Notes: generated by a model not told the origin, from the sequence alone. Positions 21,462 to 33,235 are shown, numbered from the stretch's first letter. The stretch is 64,000 nucleotides of DNA from Cydia pomonella (GCF_033807575.1 NC_084729.1:1612001-1676000), one strand, 5' to 3'. Made by a program: numbers and translations.

Positions 21462-22831
21462 ATTGGACCCCTAACTCTTTTATTAAAAAAAAATCAGCAA
21501 TGGCAATGGAGCGATCAACAACAAAACGCATTTACAGACATTACAGGCCGGGAGTGCAAATGCAGCACGTAGACGCACTCAGTCGCAGTTTCCTCCCGAT
21601 ACAACATATTAGTGAGGAAAACTGGGTTACAGCTGTGCAATGGGACGACCCGAAAATCCAAAACATTGTTAAAAATATCAAAAACCCCGATTATAAAGAC
21701 AATTACATGGTAAAAGATAGTATTTTATATAAAAAAGTTGGTACAGAGCAAAAAATTGTAATACCTAAATCGGTTCGCTGGAGAGTAACAAAAATGTTTC
21801 ACGATGATAATGGTCACCTAAATGAAAACAAAGTCATAGAACTTATCCAGCGCGAGTATTGGTTTGAAAAGTTACGAAAATTCGTAACTAAGTACGTTCG
21901 GGCGTGCATATCTTGTCAATTTGCAAAAAAGCCACCAGGTAAACAACGTGGATACTTAAATCCAATTGATAAGGGCAACGTTCCATGGCACACGTGGCAT
22001 ATGGACCATTTGGGTCCATTTTGTTTGTCAAAAAATAAAAACAGTTACTTATTAGTCATTGTGGATGGATTCACTAAGTTTACCTGGTTGCAACCAGTAC
22101 CAAATACGTGCACGATGCATGTTACAGCTACTATAAATCTACTCTCTAGGGCATTTGGATATCCGACTCGCATTATTACTGATCGCGGCAAAGCATTTAC
22201 TAGCCATGAATTTGAAACTTACTGCACCACAAAGCACATACGACACATTCTTAATGCGGTAGCCTGCCCACGAGCTAATGGGCAAGTTGAACGCTATAAT
22301 CGTACAATATTACAGTCACTGATAGCTTATACTGGCGAAAAGGATGATGATGATTGGGAGCAGTATATACCACAAGTAGAAAGGGGAATTAACACTACTA
22401 TTAACAGTACCACACAAAAGAGTCCCTTTGAATTAGTTTTCGGTTTTAAACCTAGATTTGAAATTGATTTACCAAATAAGGAGCAGGCGATTGTTAACTT
22501 ACCTGAACTACGAGCTCATGCCCAAAATTGCACTATCGAGGCTTCTCAGAAAAGTAAGGATAGGTATGATAGGAATAGATTACCCAGTATTAACTACAAG
22601 GTAGGAGATTTAGTTCAAATACAACGTAAGATAATAAAAAAAGGCCTTACTAGTGGCAAACTTGTTGATAAATATGCAGGACCTTATAAAGTAATAAAAG
22701 TATATGATAATGATCGCTACAGGGTTACATCTTTGAATACGCGTGGTAGAAAATACAACAATGTCATTGCAGCAGATAAAATGAAAAAGTTTGTTGTACA
22801 GTATATGAGCGAGGATGAAGATGAACTCTAA
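21462..22831 (+). pseudogene. Integrase part of the gypsy-type pol, after an RNase H deletion
   Basis: Following the TGA, sequence near 21540 jumps from the start of the connection region straight to the end of RNase H (YRPG.QMQHVDALSR), in a different frame. About 330 or more bases are missing. The integrase is then intact: an HHCC zinc region (HLNENKVIEL...CISC), the catalytic D, D, E residues in HMDHLGPF, ITDRGKAF and ANGQVERY, and a C-terminal GDLVQIQ-type domain. The stop is at 22831. About 800 bases of non-coding element follow before the LINE. Confidence 0.88.
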
Positions 22832-23636
22832 ATGCGTATCTATAAGTATATTATAATAAGGGTAAACACTGTAAACAGGTGATAAATAAAACCAACAACA
22901 CAATATTTTTATTTAGTTTATTATCATAGCTTAATAAGAAGTAAAATGACAAAATCTGTACAAAATAATAATATTCATTCTTAACATCTATTATTATAAA
23001 TAGGTATGTTTTGTGTTCATGTGCATGCATTATTAGGATTATCGAATAAAAATGTTCTTATAAGTAAATACAATTATAATTTAATCAAATATTATCACAT
23101 TCCATGTAGTAGTATTTATTTTACAGATAATTCTATTTTTTTTATATCGATTTCTATGTTACAGTATTAAATCAAATCTACAGTGCATATATTACCATCC
23201 TGGTGTGTCCGTTGGTAATAATAAAAAAAAAAATATATATACATACATATAAATAATAATATATCTAATAGCATAGGTCGAGCCAGATTCTCGATCATCT
23301 ATTGGATATATCACAGTCGGGTGTGTCCCATTACGTAAACATTAACTGAGTGTGTCCTGTAATGATTACGTAAAAATCAAAATATAATAACATTACGAGG
23401 TCGTAAAGTCAGGTCAGGAAAGGCCGGGCAGAATACGTCGTTTGACAATCCGTGTAAACATTTCTTAGTCACTTACACTTTCAATCAGTTGCACTTAAGC
23501 TATTCCGTGTTAATTATGTGCATCCCCACTTCATCACTTTGTAAACAGTATATTATTGTAGTTTCCAGTTTATTGATGATGATAATATCTTTCACAAATA
23601 CATTTTTGATAACAAGATCACTTAACTATAAGTCTT
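22832..23636 (+). other. 3' non-coding part of the gypsy-type element
   Basis: AT-rich sequence between the pol stop and the nested LINE, with no envelope-like frame. It resumes at 29932-30015 and ends in AGGAAAAGCCGAG before the 3' LTR, a plausible polypurine tract. Confidence 0.6.
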
Positions 23637-23746
23637 CAGGTTTAACGTTATCTTATCTTATCTTCTGATTACCGGGGGCCCTTGCGGATACACTTCGACC
23701 CATAGGGATCTTTTGTGTAGTTGCCCCCTAAGGAAAGACCCATTAG

Positions 23747-26700
23747 CTACTCAAGAGCCTTTTTGACCATTTCCATGTGTCGGATGATGGAGCTTATGGG
23801 TAGCCTTTTGAATTCCTTTGGTTCCAGATAGCCTGCTCCAAAGTCTTTCATTCTTTGTCTGGCGAGGGCGTGACATTCACACATTAGGTGTGTTACTGTC
23901 TCTTCCTCTTCACCACACATTCGACAATCGGTGTTGTCAGAGTGTCCCATCCTGGCCAAAACCCCTTTGACCCCATAATGGCCCGTAAACACCCCTGTTA
24001 TAATTTGGAGTTGTCTCCTGCTAAGTTTCCATAGCTTTTTGCTCCAACCGGAGTCTACTTCTTGTATGAAGAGCTTTGAGTGCTTTAGACCCGTCAGACT
24101 GTCCCATTCTTTTTGGTGTCTCGTCCTAGTGTGGTCTTTAATAGCCGTTATAATGGTTCCCTGTGAGAGCCCCACGAATGGTTCCGGACCTATGTGGTTA
24201 CTTGCGGATCCGGCTCTGGCAAGTTCATCTGCATTTTCATTGCCTATGAATCCCTCGTGCCCTGGAATCCATACCAGTTGCACTCTATTTTGTCTTCCAA
24301 GCTCGTTCAGAGCTTGGACACCATTGTACACCAGTCTAGAGTCCACTCTGGGCGCCCTGAGCGCCTTGAGTGCAGCCTGACTGTCACTGAGTATATAGAT
24401 ATTCTTCCCTTGGGTTTGCCTAACTATATTCTCATGCACACAGGCAATTATAGCGTACGTCTCGGCTTGGAAGACAGTAGCGTAATTACCCATGCTTATG
24501 CTACAACTAAAGTCATTTGCATAAATGCCTGCCCCCGTACCAGATACTGTCTTGGACCCGTCTGTGTACCATATGATGTCGTTTTCATCCGAATTTGGTG
24601 CTTGAAGACCTTCGGTCCATTCAGCCCTTGTTGGAACTTTAACTTCAAAATTCTTACGGAACACAAACTTGGGTTGCATCTTATCGCAGCCCATATTCGT
24701 TATCCTTTCCATGAAATTGTCACATTCCATGTTTGTGTGTTTAGTCTTTGGCTTGCTATCGCTCCATAGGCCGGTTAGAGCCAGCCTGTGTAGCGATTTC
24801 CGCGCCTCAGATTGTATCACCAGATGTAGCGGCGGGAGGTCTAGCAGTACCTCCATCGCCGCTGTTGGCGTTGTTCTAAACGCCCCGGTAATAGCCATGC
24901 ATGCTGTTCTCTGTATTTTCATAAGGTTCTCCCTGCATGTGCTCTTTAGTGTCCTTGTCCACCATGCCAGGCATCCGTACAAAATGATAGGTCTTACCAT
25001 CATGGTATAGATCCATCTTAGTACCTTTGGGTTTAAACCCCATGTTTTCCCATATGCCGTTCTACACATTCCAAACACTCTCAGCGCCTTGGTTGTGGTA
25101 AGTTCGACATGCTTCCTCCAGTTCAGTTCTTTATCTAGTGTTACACCTAGATATTTCACTTCATCGGACATTTCCAGTACCCTTCCATAAAGCTTCAGTT
25201 GCTCCATGCCATTGAGGGTCTTTTTCCTGGTAAACGGTATTACCACTGTTTTGCCTGGGTTGATAGAGAGTTGATGGCTGTTGCACCATCTCTCCACTTG
25301 CTTCAGTGCCGTATTCATGATTCCTGATACTGTTCCCGGGAATTTCCCGTTTACAAGAATCACTAAATCATCTGCATACCCTACCGTGTATGTTGGGCCT
25401 TTGTTAAGTTCTTCCACCAGTGAGTTCACTACCAGACTCCAGAGAGTCGGTGACAGAACTCCACCTTGTGGGCAGCCCTTCGTGGCCGTTGCTAATATTT
25501 CGTCTCCCATAAGGGAAGATTTCATTAGTCGGCTATTTAGCATGTTACCGATCCATCTGCAGATTGTCGGTTCTATGCCGTGTTTAGATGCTGCGGTATT
25601 GATTGCCTGATACGTGGTGCGGTCAAAAGCCCCCTCCACGTCTAGAAAACTGGCCAAGCATAGTTCCTTATTTTCTATTGCCTGTTCCGCTTTGGCTGTC
25701 ACCAGGTGTAGTGCTGTTTCAGTTGATTTACCTGGCTGATACGCACACTGCAATTGGTGTAGTGGATGTCTCTTAAGAGGACCATCCCTTATGTGTCTGT
25801 CTACCAGTTTCTCCAGTGTTTTAAGGAAAAATGATGACAGACTTATCGGCCTGTACGATTTGGCTTCTGTGTAATCTGCCTTGCCTGGTTTAGGCAAGTA
25901 TGTCACTTTTACCATCCTCCAGACACGTGGCACGTGTCCAAAGGCTATGCACGCTCTGTACAGTCTACCTAAGTGTGGTATTAGTACATTGGCACCTTCT
26001 TGTAGTAGTATGGGGTAGATTCCATCTGGCCCCGGGGCTTTGTATGGCTGAAATGTTGATAGTGCCCATTGTATCTTATTGTGATCTACTACTTTTTTAG
26101 ACGTGTCCCAGTTGTACCTGGTTGTGCTACTGGATTGTTCCATTGCACTGATTGCTACATCGTCCGTTACGCCCTGATGTATTATCGAGCCTGGGAAGTG
26201 TGTTGTACACATAACTTTAAGGGTCTCTAACCCCGTTTCAGTCATTCCTCCGTCCCCTCTTCTAATGGAAGTAAGCGGAACTGACTTTGTCGTGGCTAGT
26301 GCTTTTGTAAGTCTCATACCTTCCGGTATGGACCTGATTTGATCGCAATGGTTCATCCATGCTTTTCTTTTTGCTTTCCTCACAGCTTTGCTGTATTCTG
26401 TGAGTTTTAGCGCGTAATGTTCAAAGTCATTAGTCCTTTTAGCATCGTTGAAGACTGCCCTGGTTTCCTTCCGGAGTTTTGCGATCTCCGGGTTCCACCA
26501 AGGCACCCTCTTCGCCAGAATTTTCTTTTCCGGGCAGTTGTTAGACCAGGCTGTATAGACAGCTTGTACTATTTTGTCTGCTTCAAATTCTATGTCAATG
26601 ATAGAGTTTAGCTTACCTTTCGGCTCTCCTAGTTCCACCTTCAAGTCGCTTTTAAAAGCTAACCAGTCGGTGTTCCTGGGATTCCGTTTACGTATAGTTC

Positions 26701-27386
26701 CTAATTGAGTTTTAGTCTTATACCTAAAGCATATGTATCTGTGGTCTGATAAAGAGATTTCCCCAGAGACATACCATGAACTAATCTTATTGCTCGCGTT
26801 GTTGGACGCTAGCGTTATATCAATAACCTCACCCCGTCTAGCATTAACGAATGTTGGTTCATTGCCTTTATTTAATAATTGTAAGGAAGAGCTTACCAGA
26901 AAATCCAGTACCTTCTCCCCTCTTCTGTTGACGTCCGAGCTTCCCCAGATGACATGATGCGCGTTCGCGTCGCAGCCAATGATCAGGTCGGTGTTCGCTT
27001 GGCTGCCGTAGTCAGCAAGATCCCGTAGCTGCCCAGTGATCGGATCCGCTGCCTCGTAGGGAAGGTAGGCTGATGAGATGATTAGTGCCTTACCCCCCCC
27101 CCTTGTTTTGGATCTTGACCGTAGTCAGATCCCTGGAACAGAAAGCATGTAGAAGCATAGCATCAATGCCATTTTTAACATAAATACATGTCCTCATATT
27201 ACTCTCAGGACAAACATAAAGCAATGTCCCGCCAGTACCGTTTAAGCCTCTTATCTCGCCTTTGTAGATATATGGTTCTTGAATAAGGGCAATATCAAAC
27301 TTGTCGCTTTTTAACTGCCTAGCCAGAAGGGCGGTGGCTGCTTTATTGTGTTGAAGATTTATTTGTACACACCTTAGACCCTCCAT
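23747..27386 (-). pseudogene. LINE ORF2: endonuclease, reverse transcriptase, RNase H, Cys-rich end; one frameshift
   Basis: Starts at ATG 27386, ten bases after the ORF1 stop. The endonuclease begins CVQINLQHNKAA and LIQEPYI, and continues past the break with GCDANAHH, DITLAS and SDHRYI. Translation breaks at a run of ten G (27093-27102 as C on the plus strand); with one base fewer the frame would be open to 23747. The reverse transcriptase contains FLDVEGAFD, GCPQGGVLSP and YADD (about 25370). RNase H has WYTDGSK, FQAETYA, ILSDSQAAL and GNENADELA, keeping D-E-D-D. The C-terminus has CRMCGEEEETVTHLMCEC. The rest is clean, so the element is young. Confidence 0.88.
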
Positions 27387-27395
27387 TTCGGCGTT

Positions 27396-28998
27396 TTACT
27401 GTTTGGTGGTGCTGAGATCAGCAGCCACCTCCTGGACCGTGTCGTCGAAGGACATGGGTAACATGGTGCCCTCCAGGTAGAGTTCCGCTAGGCCACGCAA
27501 ATCCTCTGAGCCCGCCATCGATGAGATCGGTGACGACTCTCGAGCCATGCGCGGTCCGGCATAGTCCTCCCCGAATTGCACCATGCTCCCCGCCTCCTCC
27601 AACTGGCCCCCAGCCTCCTCCACAGGTGCGCCACTGGTTAGCAGCGCCTCCTGTTCCGGGCCCCCCCCCTGTCGCCACAGCTACCGTAGCCTCTTGGGCT
27701 ACCTCCCCCCCCTCCCTTGCTTCCCCGCAAGGCTCGACCTCAGCCCCCCCAAGCCCCTGCTCCCTCCCTTCTTCCAGGAGCTTGAAGTGGCTGGTGTCGA
27801 GCCCCGAGTGCAGAACATAGTCGGCCTCCTTGATGACGGTGGCCGACACCCGGTCCATCAGTACGATACGCCTGGTGGTCGGCCCCGACCCCACGGTGTC
27901 GACTATTTTCCACTCACTTGTGCGCAGTCCGGGGTGTTTCTTCTGCAACACTCTGAGGGCCCTCGCGATGTCCTGACTGCCATCGATCATCGTTCTCCAG
28001 GCCATCTTGACCGGTTTCGGCAGATCCTTGGCACTCACGACCTTCAGGCGCAGCCCGGCAATCTCCCCACCTCCGATTACCGTGCTGAGCCATGCCGCGG
28101 CATCCCTCCCCTTGCAGGTCACGTGGAGCGCGCCCCCCACGAGGTTGCCTAGCGTGATGTCGGGCATGGGTTCGGCGGCCTCATCAAGAAATAGGAGCAG
28201 GGCTCCTATGATGGCCGGCATATGCTCCTGCACCACCTTTACGGCTGGAAAGGCCACTGGGACGATGGCCATCTTCTCGCTCGCCGCAACTTCCGCGAAC
28301 GACCCCCCCACCCTCGTTCTTTTGGAGTCACCAGCGAGCAGAGACGAGTCGCCACTGGCCCCCAGCGGCCTTTTATTCTGTAGCCTTCCCGCCCCACTTG
28401 TGGAGGGTCCGGCTACCGGTTGTGCGTCCACCTTTGCTCGCGCCTTCGCACGCCTCTTCTGCCTCCTGGACATAGCGGCTCCTCCACCCGACTGCATGCC
28501 CACGCCCGTAGGCATGGCCGTGCCGTCAAAGGCGCCCGGAGCATTGCCAGCAGGATTTGGAAGCGGTGCTCCCGCTCGCTTCTCGCAGTAGGCCATTGTT
28601 CCGCTGCCTACTCCTCCGGCACCTGCGCTAGTCGGTCCCCCTAGGGGAACTTGCTGAACGCATCCGCTTTTCAACCCTTGGGGAAAAGGTCGGGTGGTAC
28701 CTTTGGAGTGGCCTGCTCCACCATGGCCCCTGGCTTTCGCGCCGTGCGCGTCCTCCGTCCTTGCGGACCTCCACACTCTGTCGCCACCTGCTCTCGCGTT
28801 CCTGTCAGGGACAGGCCCACTACCAGCTGGTGCGGCAGCCTTTGCGCTAAGCGCCTTTGCCTCATCCCGTACGGGTCCGGCTTTTCCTCCTGCTTCCGTC
28901 GTTTTAGGTAGATTGTTCTCCATAAAACCTCCATTGAAATTTTCAGCAGACTGGCTCCCCACCCTCCCTGGAGCCTCATATTTGGGATGCTTTGACAC
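27396..28998 (-). pseudogene. LINE ORF1 (nucleic-acid-binding, DUF4780-like), one frameshift
   Basis: ATG at 28998. The Gly/Ala/Pro-rich N-terminal half carries a basic patch (SRRQKRRAKARAK). The folded region has FAEVAASEKMAIVP, GALHVTCKGRDAAAWL and HPGLRTSEWKIVD, resembling the domain found in LOA-type ORF1 proteins (recall). A run of nine C on the plus strand at 27661-27669 changes frame. The continuation (EEAGGQLEEAGSMVQF...) ends at a stop at 27396, just before ORF2. Confidence 0.8.
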
Positions 28999-29917
28999 AT
29001 CAGGGATACCAGGCTGCTATAGCATCCCAGAGTGCGTTGCCCATGAATCCGCACGGTGCCAAAACCATAGTCAGCTCCACAGCCGACACAGGAATCGTGC
29101 TCCGCCGATTACAGACCCCTACACCCCAGGACACTCGCCATGCGGCCATCTGACTGGACACAACAGCCGATTGATCTTGACTGGCTAAGACAAGACCTCC
29201 CGTGTGAGATGAATCTAGAGCCAAAGGAACTTCGTCTAACGGGGATAACGACTACAGACCCCCGCTTCGAAAAACCTGCTCCCAGGACCTCCTTCTCCAC
29301 CCGTACGGGTCCCCGCGCACGGCACAAACACGCGGGTGGCATTCTACCGCTAATCATCCTTCTTTGTGGATGAGAAGCCCGCTGCGACATGCCACGTCAT
29401 CGCTTACGGCTGATTATACGGGATATGGATCATTATTTGGGGCGCCTCCAACCTTCCCGCCACTGTAGGCTCGCCTCCGTTAAAGAAGACGCTCCTACAG
29501 TGGCTTCTCAGTATTGGCACGCAAATAAAGACCCATCTGAGGGATAGGGATAGGTTGGGATTACATGGAGGGTATTCTTTACACTGGTTCACCTACCTGG
29601 CCCAGTTGTAGATGGAGTCATGCGGATGACAACACCTACCTCCGAGCCCGATGTTCGATCCGTTGTAAAGCTTACCCCAAGGTGGCCCAACTGGTTGTTT
29701 CCGTTCTGCCTGTTTCTACGGTAGAACCAGGCAGTTAACAGGCAGTAACCTCGGGAAGGAGCACAACCAGTTTTGCCTCGAGGTTCTCCGCAACTTGTGC
29801 TCCCCCCGAGACCGTTCACCATGCTAACTACCGGACAGGTAGCTACCATAGAGACAGACCCATCGCAAGCAGCGACCGGTCGCAAATTATTCCTTGCACA
29901 TGGACCCACCTCCGCCC
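28999..29917 (-). other. LINE 5' untranslated region
   Basis: GC-richer than its surroundings, with no long frame continuous with ORF1. The internal promoter expected for the family cannot be located by eye. Confidence 0.6.
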
Positions 29918-30015
29918 CAGGTTTAACGTTAACTCTGATGTGTAATGTTTCTCTTATCTTTGATTTTTTTTTGTATAATTACGAGGGCGTAATTTGAATG
30001 TCAGGAAAAGCCGAG

Positions 30016-30326
30016 TGTTAGTTGTAAGCAAATACTATTAAGGTTATTGTGACTATGTCGTATGATGTCACTTGCCGTTAGTGTTTTCAGAATTAAATAA
30101 TTCAGATGACGTTAATTATTATTTTCAATTTATAAAACTTGTAACTTAAATAATTAGTAATGTGATTGATAGTTCAAGTGACATCATTCGATCATTCATT
30201 CAAACTTCATTCTGTGAAGTTATTTAAGCGGCAGTTACTTGGAATCCGTCTCTTTTGCTGTTGAATTTTCAATGAATAAAGAACTAGTTGTACTTGGAGT
30301 GTCATTTAAAATTATACTCAATTAAT
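30016..30326 (+). repeat. 3' LTR
   Basis: Matches the 5' LTR apart from one visible substitution (ATTCATATG versus ATTCAGATG) and the terminal A-run. It is followed by target repeat AGTAT. Confidence 0.9.
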
Positions 30327-30470
30327 AGTATTTATAAATATTTATATATTATATATATCGTTGTCTCTCCCTCAACACAAGCCTTATTGAGCTTACTGTG
30401 GGACTTAGTCAATTTGAGTAATAATTTCCTATAATAATTATTTATTTATTTATTTAATTTATTTATTGTA
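30327..30470 (+). mobile_element. SINE tail, separated from its head at 18014-18154
   Basis: Continues the SINE with TTTATAAATATTTATATA, ATCGTTGTCT, CACAAGCCTTATTGAGC, ACTTAGTCAATTTGAGTAA and an (ATTT)n tail. Confidence 0.9.
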
Positions 30471-31479
30471 TAATAAAATACGTAAAATATGGTGTTTTTA
30501 TTAAATTTTAAACTTTTATTTCATTAATTAATTATTACGAATGAACTCGTAGGGTGTTTTGGAACGACGCGGTCTGACTTATTTCGGGGGTCTATTATAA
30601 ACCGTCAATATATACCGTTGAATTACGTATGCACTTTTTTTGTCTCTTTCTTTTTGCTAATGACGTGAAAGGGATAAAAACAATAGAATCCAAATTTTTC
30701 GAACTTGTATTAGGCCCCGCACGTTGAAATGACATTCGAATCTAAAGGTCACTTGAATGTTATTTTGTCTCACTCGATGAGCAAAATGCGGTTTTGCTCA
30801 CTGTTTTTGAGCAGCAAATTACCCTTGTTCGAGCTGCTGACGTGAAAATGAAATTATCTTCTTCCTATTATGGTCACTTTTTTAAATACCATAATTATGG
30901 TTTCAAATCGTCACTGTAAAAAGTGCCGTGGACGTCTCCCATGAAGTATAAAAGCGTCATATCTCTATAAATCCATTCCAACCTTCAGAATTGAACAACT
31001 TCTCACAGTAACCTCAATTGAGCATTTCTAAAAAATACCATTAGTGTTTGACAATGCTTTAAGAATTATAAAGGCCTCTAGCTGTTGAATGACCGGCCTA
31101 CCTGTTGATCAAACGATTTGACTTTTTGTTACGGTCAAGGGTGAGTTGATTTTTAACTCACCTTATGCTAAAATTGTTGTTTATAGGTAGGGTTAATGCG
31201 CTAGTTTCCGTCCAGATCTATAACTCTTTATCTTTGATATTAATAATGTAGTTGATTTGATATATCACCGTGCCCTATGGAAGGGGGAGTGGGGAGGGGG
31301 GGGGGGGGCAGGCGCCAGAGAGGGGCATACATTGTATGTACAATTTTAGAGAACGCTGCCCCCCCTGCCTGTACCTGCTTATGGTTTACAGCCAAATAAT
31401 TTGTGACGGTTACGAGCAGAGTAGCACAGCAAGGAATGTAGCGTTTAGGTTACATAATAATAACGAATAAGTTGAAGTA
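30471..31479. other. Gene-free stretch
   Basis: AT-rich sequence with a poly-G tract near 31300. I see no gene or repeat with clear ends. Confidence 0.35.
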
Positions 31480-31493
31480 GGTAAAGTTGACGT

Positions 31494-32299
31494 CCCCCCC
31501 GAGGGTTGCCCACCTTGTCGTGGTGGAGGGGCTTAGTAGCCGTGGCTTGGTCTCCCACGGTGAAGCGAAGAGGCAACCAGGGCCGGCCTGTTTGAGGTGC
31601 TGGCTGGCCCGAGGAGGACGCTCCAAGTGGGCTTGATAAGCCCGCTTGTGACGCGTTGGAGGTGGACCGTCGAGGAAGAGGAGTGTCGGTATTGCGGTGA
31701 GCCGTTCTCCCTATCCTCGACGGCCGAGGTGGGATCGCAGGGGAAGAGGCGTGATGGTATCACGATGTGCCACTCTCCCTATCCCCTGCGACCTTGGCGG
31801 GGCCGTTCCGCTGTAGCGGCGTTGGTGGGGCTGCAGAGGAAGAGGAGTGTCGGTGTTACGGTGTGCCGTTCTCCCTGTCCTCTGCAGCCGAGTTGTGGTT
31901 TGCGGCAGAATCATGGACCTCATCTGCCGCCGGGCGCTGGGGAGTTTTCTGGCGCCCGTCGCCTCCTTGTAGCGGGCTCGGGGGGGTCCGCTACACTGCA
32001 GGACGGAGGCCGAGGAGGAAGGCGCGTCGAACCATCTGGCGCGCCTCGCGTGAAGGGCCTTCGGGCATTCGCGAAGGAGCCGCTCGCGGGCGGCTGCCGC
32101 CGGTGGGGTCGCGGATGAGTACGCAAGTGTTCCCGTAACCCCACCAATAAAGCGGCGAGGTGGCATATGGGGGGTTTTTAGTGGGTATACCGTGGGCCTC
32201 ATTAGCCTAGACGGGAGTCCCACATAACCACTCGGGTCACCCCCCGCACCCGGGTGGTATGCGGAATGCATTTTCCCCCCTAGAAAAAAAAAAAAAAAA
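31494..32299 (+). mobile_element. Compact 806-bp non-autonomous retroelement with three covarying hairpins
   Basis: A GC-rich island flanked by a 14-bp target repeat GGTAAAGTTGACGT (31480-31493; 32300-32313 with one A/C difference), ending in a 16-A tail. It starts CCCCCCCGAGGGTTGCCCAC. The 3' part (GGGGGGTTTTTAGTGGGTAT... GGTGGTATGCGGAATGC) looks like an R1-group LINE 3' UTR (recall). A 173-codon plus-strand frame at 31597-32118 has no recognisable domain. Three tandem units have 10-11 bp perfect stems: 31667-31676 with 31714-31723, 31735-31744 with 31782-31791, and 31830-31840 with 31878-31888. The stems differ in sequence, while the loops share AGAGG.GTG and CTCCCT. Confidence 0.8.
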
Positions 32300-32709
32300 G
32301 GTAAAGTTGCCGTGACAAGACGTTGAAGTCACGGTGACATTGAATATGAAAGTCGGACCTAATACTATTACTCTCACTGTTACATGGTGCGAAATGATAC
32401 TGAAATTAATAATTTCTTTACCGTGCGACCCTAAAAATTTACTGACGGATCTCTAAACATCTCGATGACCGCCCCATTCTGAAATATCAAATGTATTGCG
32501 GTCATATATCGATCGTTTTGGCCGTAGACAATTTCCTTTGTTACTTTTTTCCCCGGCGCGTGATTTGGGTGTGAGTTGTGTGGCCTTTTTGCAAAAAATT
32601 ATGAGGAATGTGCGAATTTTGGAGTTTAACCTGACTACCTAGTTCGATCATTCTGTTGTATATCCGAAACTAGCATTTTTCTATTATTTCATATTATTAA
32701 CAAGTATAT

Positions 32710-33100
32710 CTATGATTAGATTAGATTAGATTTATTTATTTCTTAAAGAAAAAGACACAGTATTTTACACAAAAGGATAAAACAAAGGCTTTCACTAAAA
32801 GATCGTCAACTTAACATTAAAACAAAAAATATAAAATTAATAAATAAAGAAATGTCACCACAAAAAAGAAAATGTCAATGTATAGGTACATAGCTAGGGA
32901 CAACCTAGGTATTGTCGAAATGTCAAAAAGAATAAAAAAAACAACCATATTTACAAAAACACTAAGTTATAAATAACTTTATCTGTAAAATAATTTAAAT
33001 GAAAAATATAATGAAAATATATTATATGTCAACGATCTTAATTGCTAAAAATATTAATACAATGTCAATTCATATTAAATTAAATTAAATTCTGTGTTTT
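32710..33100 (-). repeat. LINE 3' tail, antisense
   Basis: The start ATTAGATTAGATTTATTTATT followed by AT-rich sequence with AAAATTAATAAATAAAG is typical of antisense LINE tails. No coding part is seen. Confidence 0.4.
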
Positions 33101-33144
33101 AGTGTGTGAATTGCCTTGCACTTACTCTTTATATATACATACCA

Positions 33145-33235
33145 CGACGGTGGAAAACAAACGTACGGCCCGCCTAATGGTAAGCAGTCAAAATCACTCT
33201 TATAATAGGCCGCTAATGTTCCACGAAATAGCTAA
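33145..33235 (-). repeat. Interspersed repeat (CCACGACGGTGG family), fragment
   Basis: CCACGACGGTGGAAAACAAA and CGGCCCGCCTAATGGTAAGC match 34360-34440 in the same orientation and 63125-63240 in the opposite one. It is a LINE-derived fragment in my judgement. Confidence 0.6.

Larger units (their letters stand above)
23651..29917 (-). mobile_element. Full-length LINE (LOA/I-like, with RNase H) inserted antisense in the gypsy element
   Basis: A 6267-bp insert flanked by identical 14-mers CAGGTTTAACGTTA (23637-23650 and 29918-29931). It has a 5' UTR of about 0.9 kb, ORF1, ORF2 and a short GATAA-type tail repeat rather than a long poly-A. Domain order is endonuclease, reverse transcriptase, RNase H, Cys-rich end. 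ORF1 of this form together with RNase H suggests the LOA/I group; this is recall. Both frameshifts seen lie in G-runs. Confidence 0.92.
18155..30326 (+). mobile_element. Ty3/gypsy-type LTR retrotransposon carrying a nested LINE
   Basis: Two direct LTRs of about 310 bp (18155-18465 and 30016-30326) begin TGTTAGTTG. They differ by one visible substitution and one A in the terminal A-run. Target duplication is AGTAT. Without the 6.3-kb LINE and its duplicated target the element is about 5.9 kb. It encodes gag, protease, reverse transcriptase and integrase on the plus strand and no envelope-like frame. It has an in-frame TGA at 21459 and lacks the RNase H segment, so this copy cannot encode its own full enzyme set. 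The near-identical LTRs indicate a recent insertion, probably helped by an intact relative. Confidence 0.92.

Noticed and set aside
22832..23636. Possible envelope gene in the LTR element
   Set aside because: No open frame of useful length, signal peptide or membrane segment was found between pol and the nested LINE or after it.
24039..25610. Long plus-strand frames opposite the LINE ORF2
   Set aside because: They are shadows of the reverse transcriptase on the other strand and show no protein-like features.
27521..29188. Plus-strand frames opposite the LINE ORF1 (for example 28007-28591)
   Set aside because: GC-rich shadow frames of ORF1, without domains.
31711..32271. 186-codon minus-strand frame in the 806-bp retroelement
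   Set aside because: GC-rich shadow of a plus-oriented element with poly-A; no protein features.
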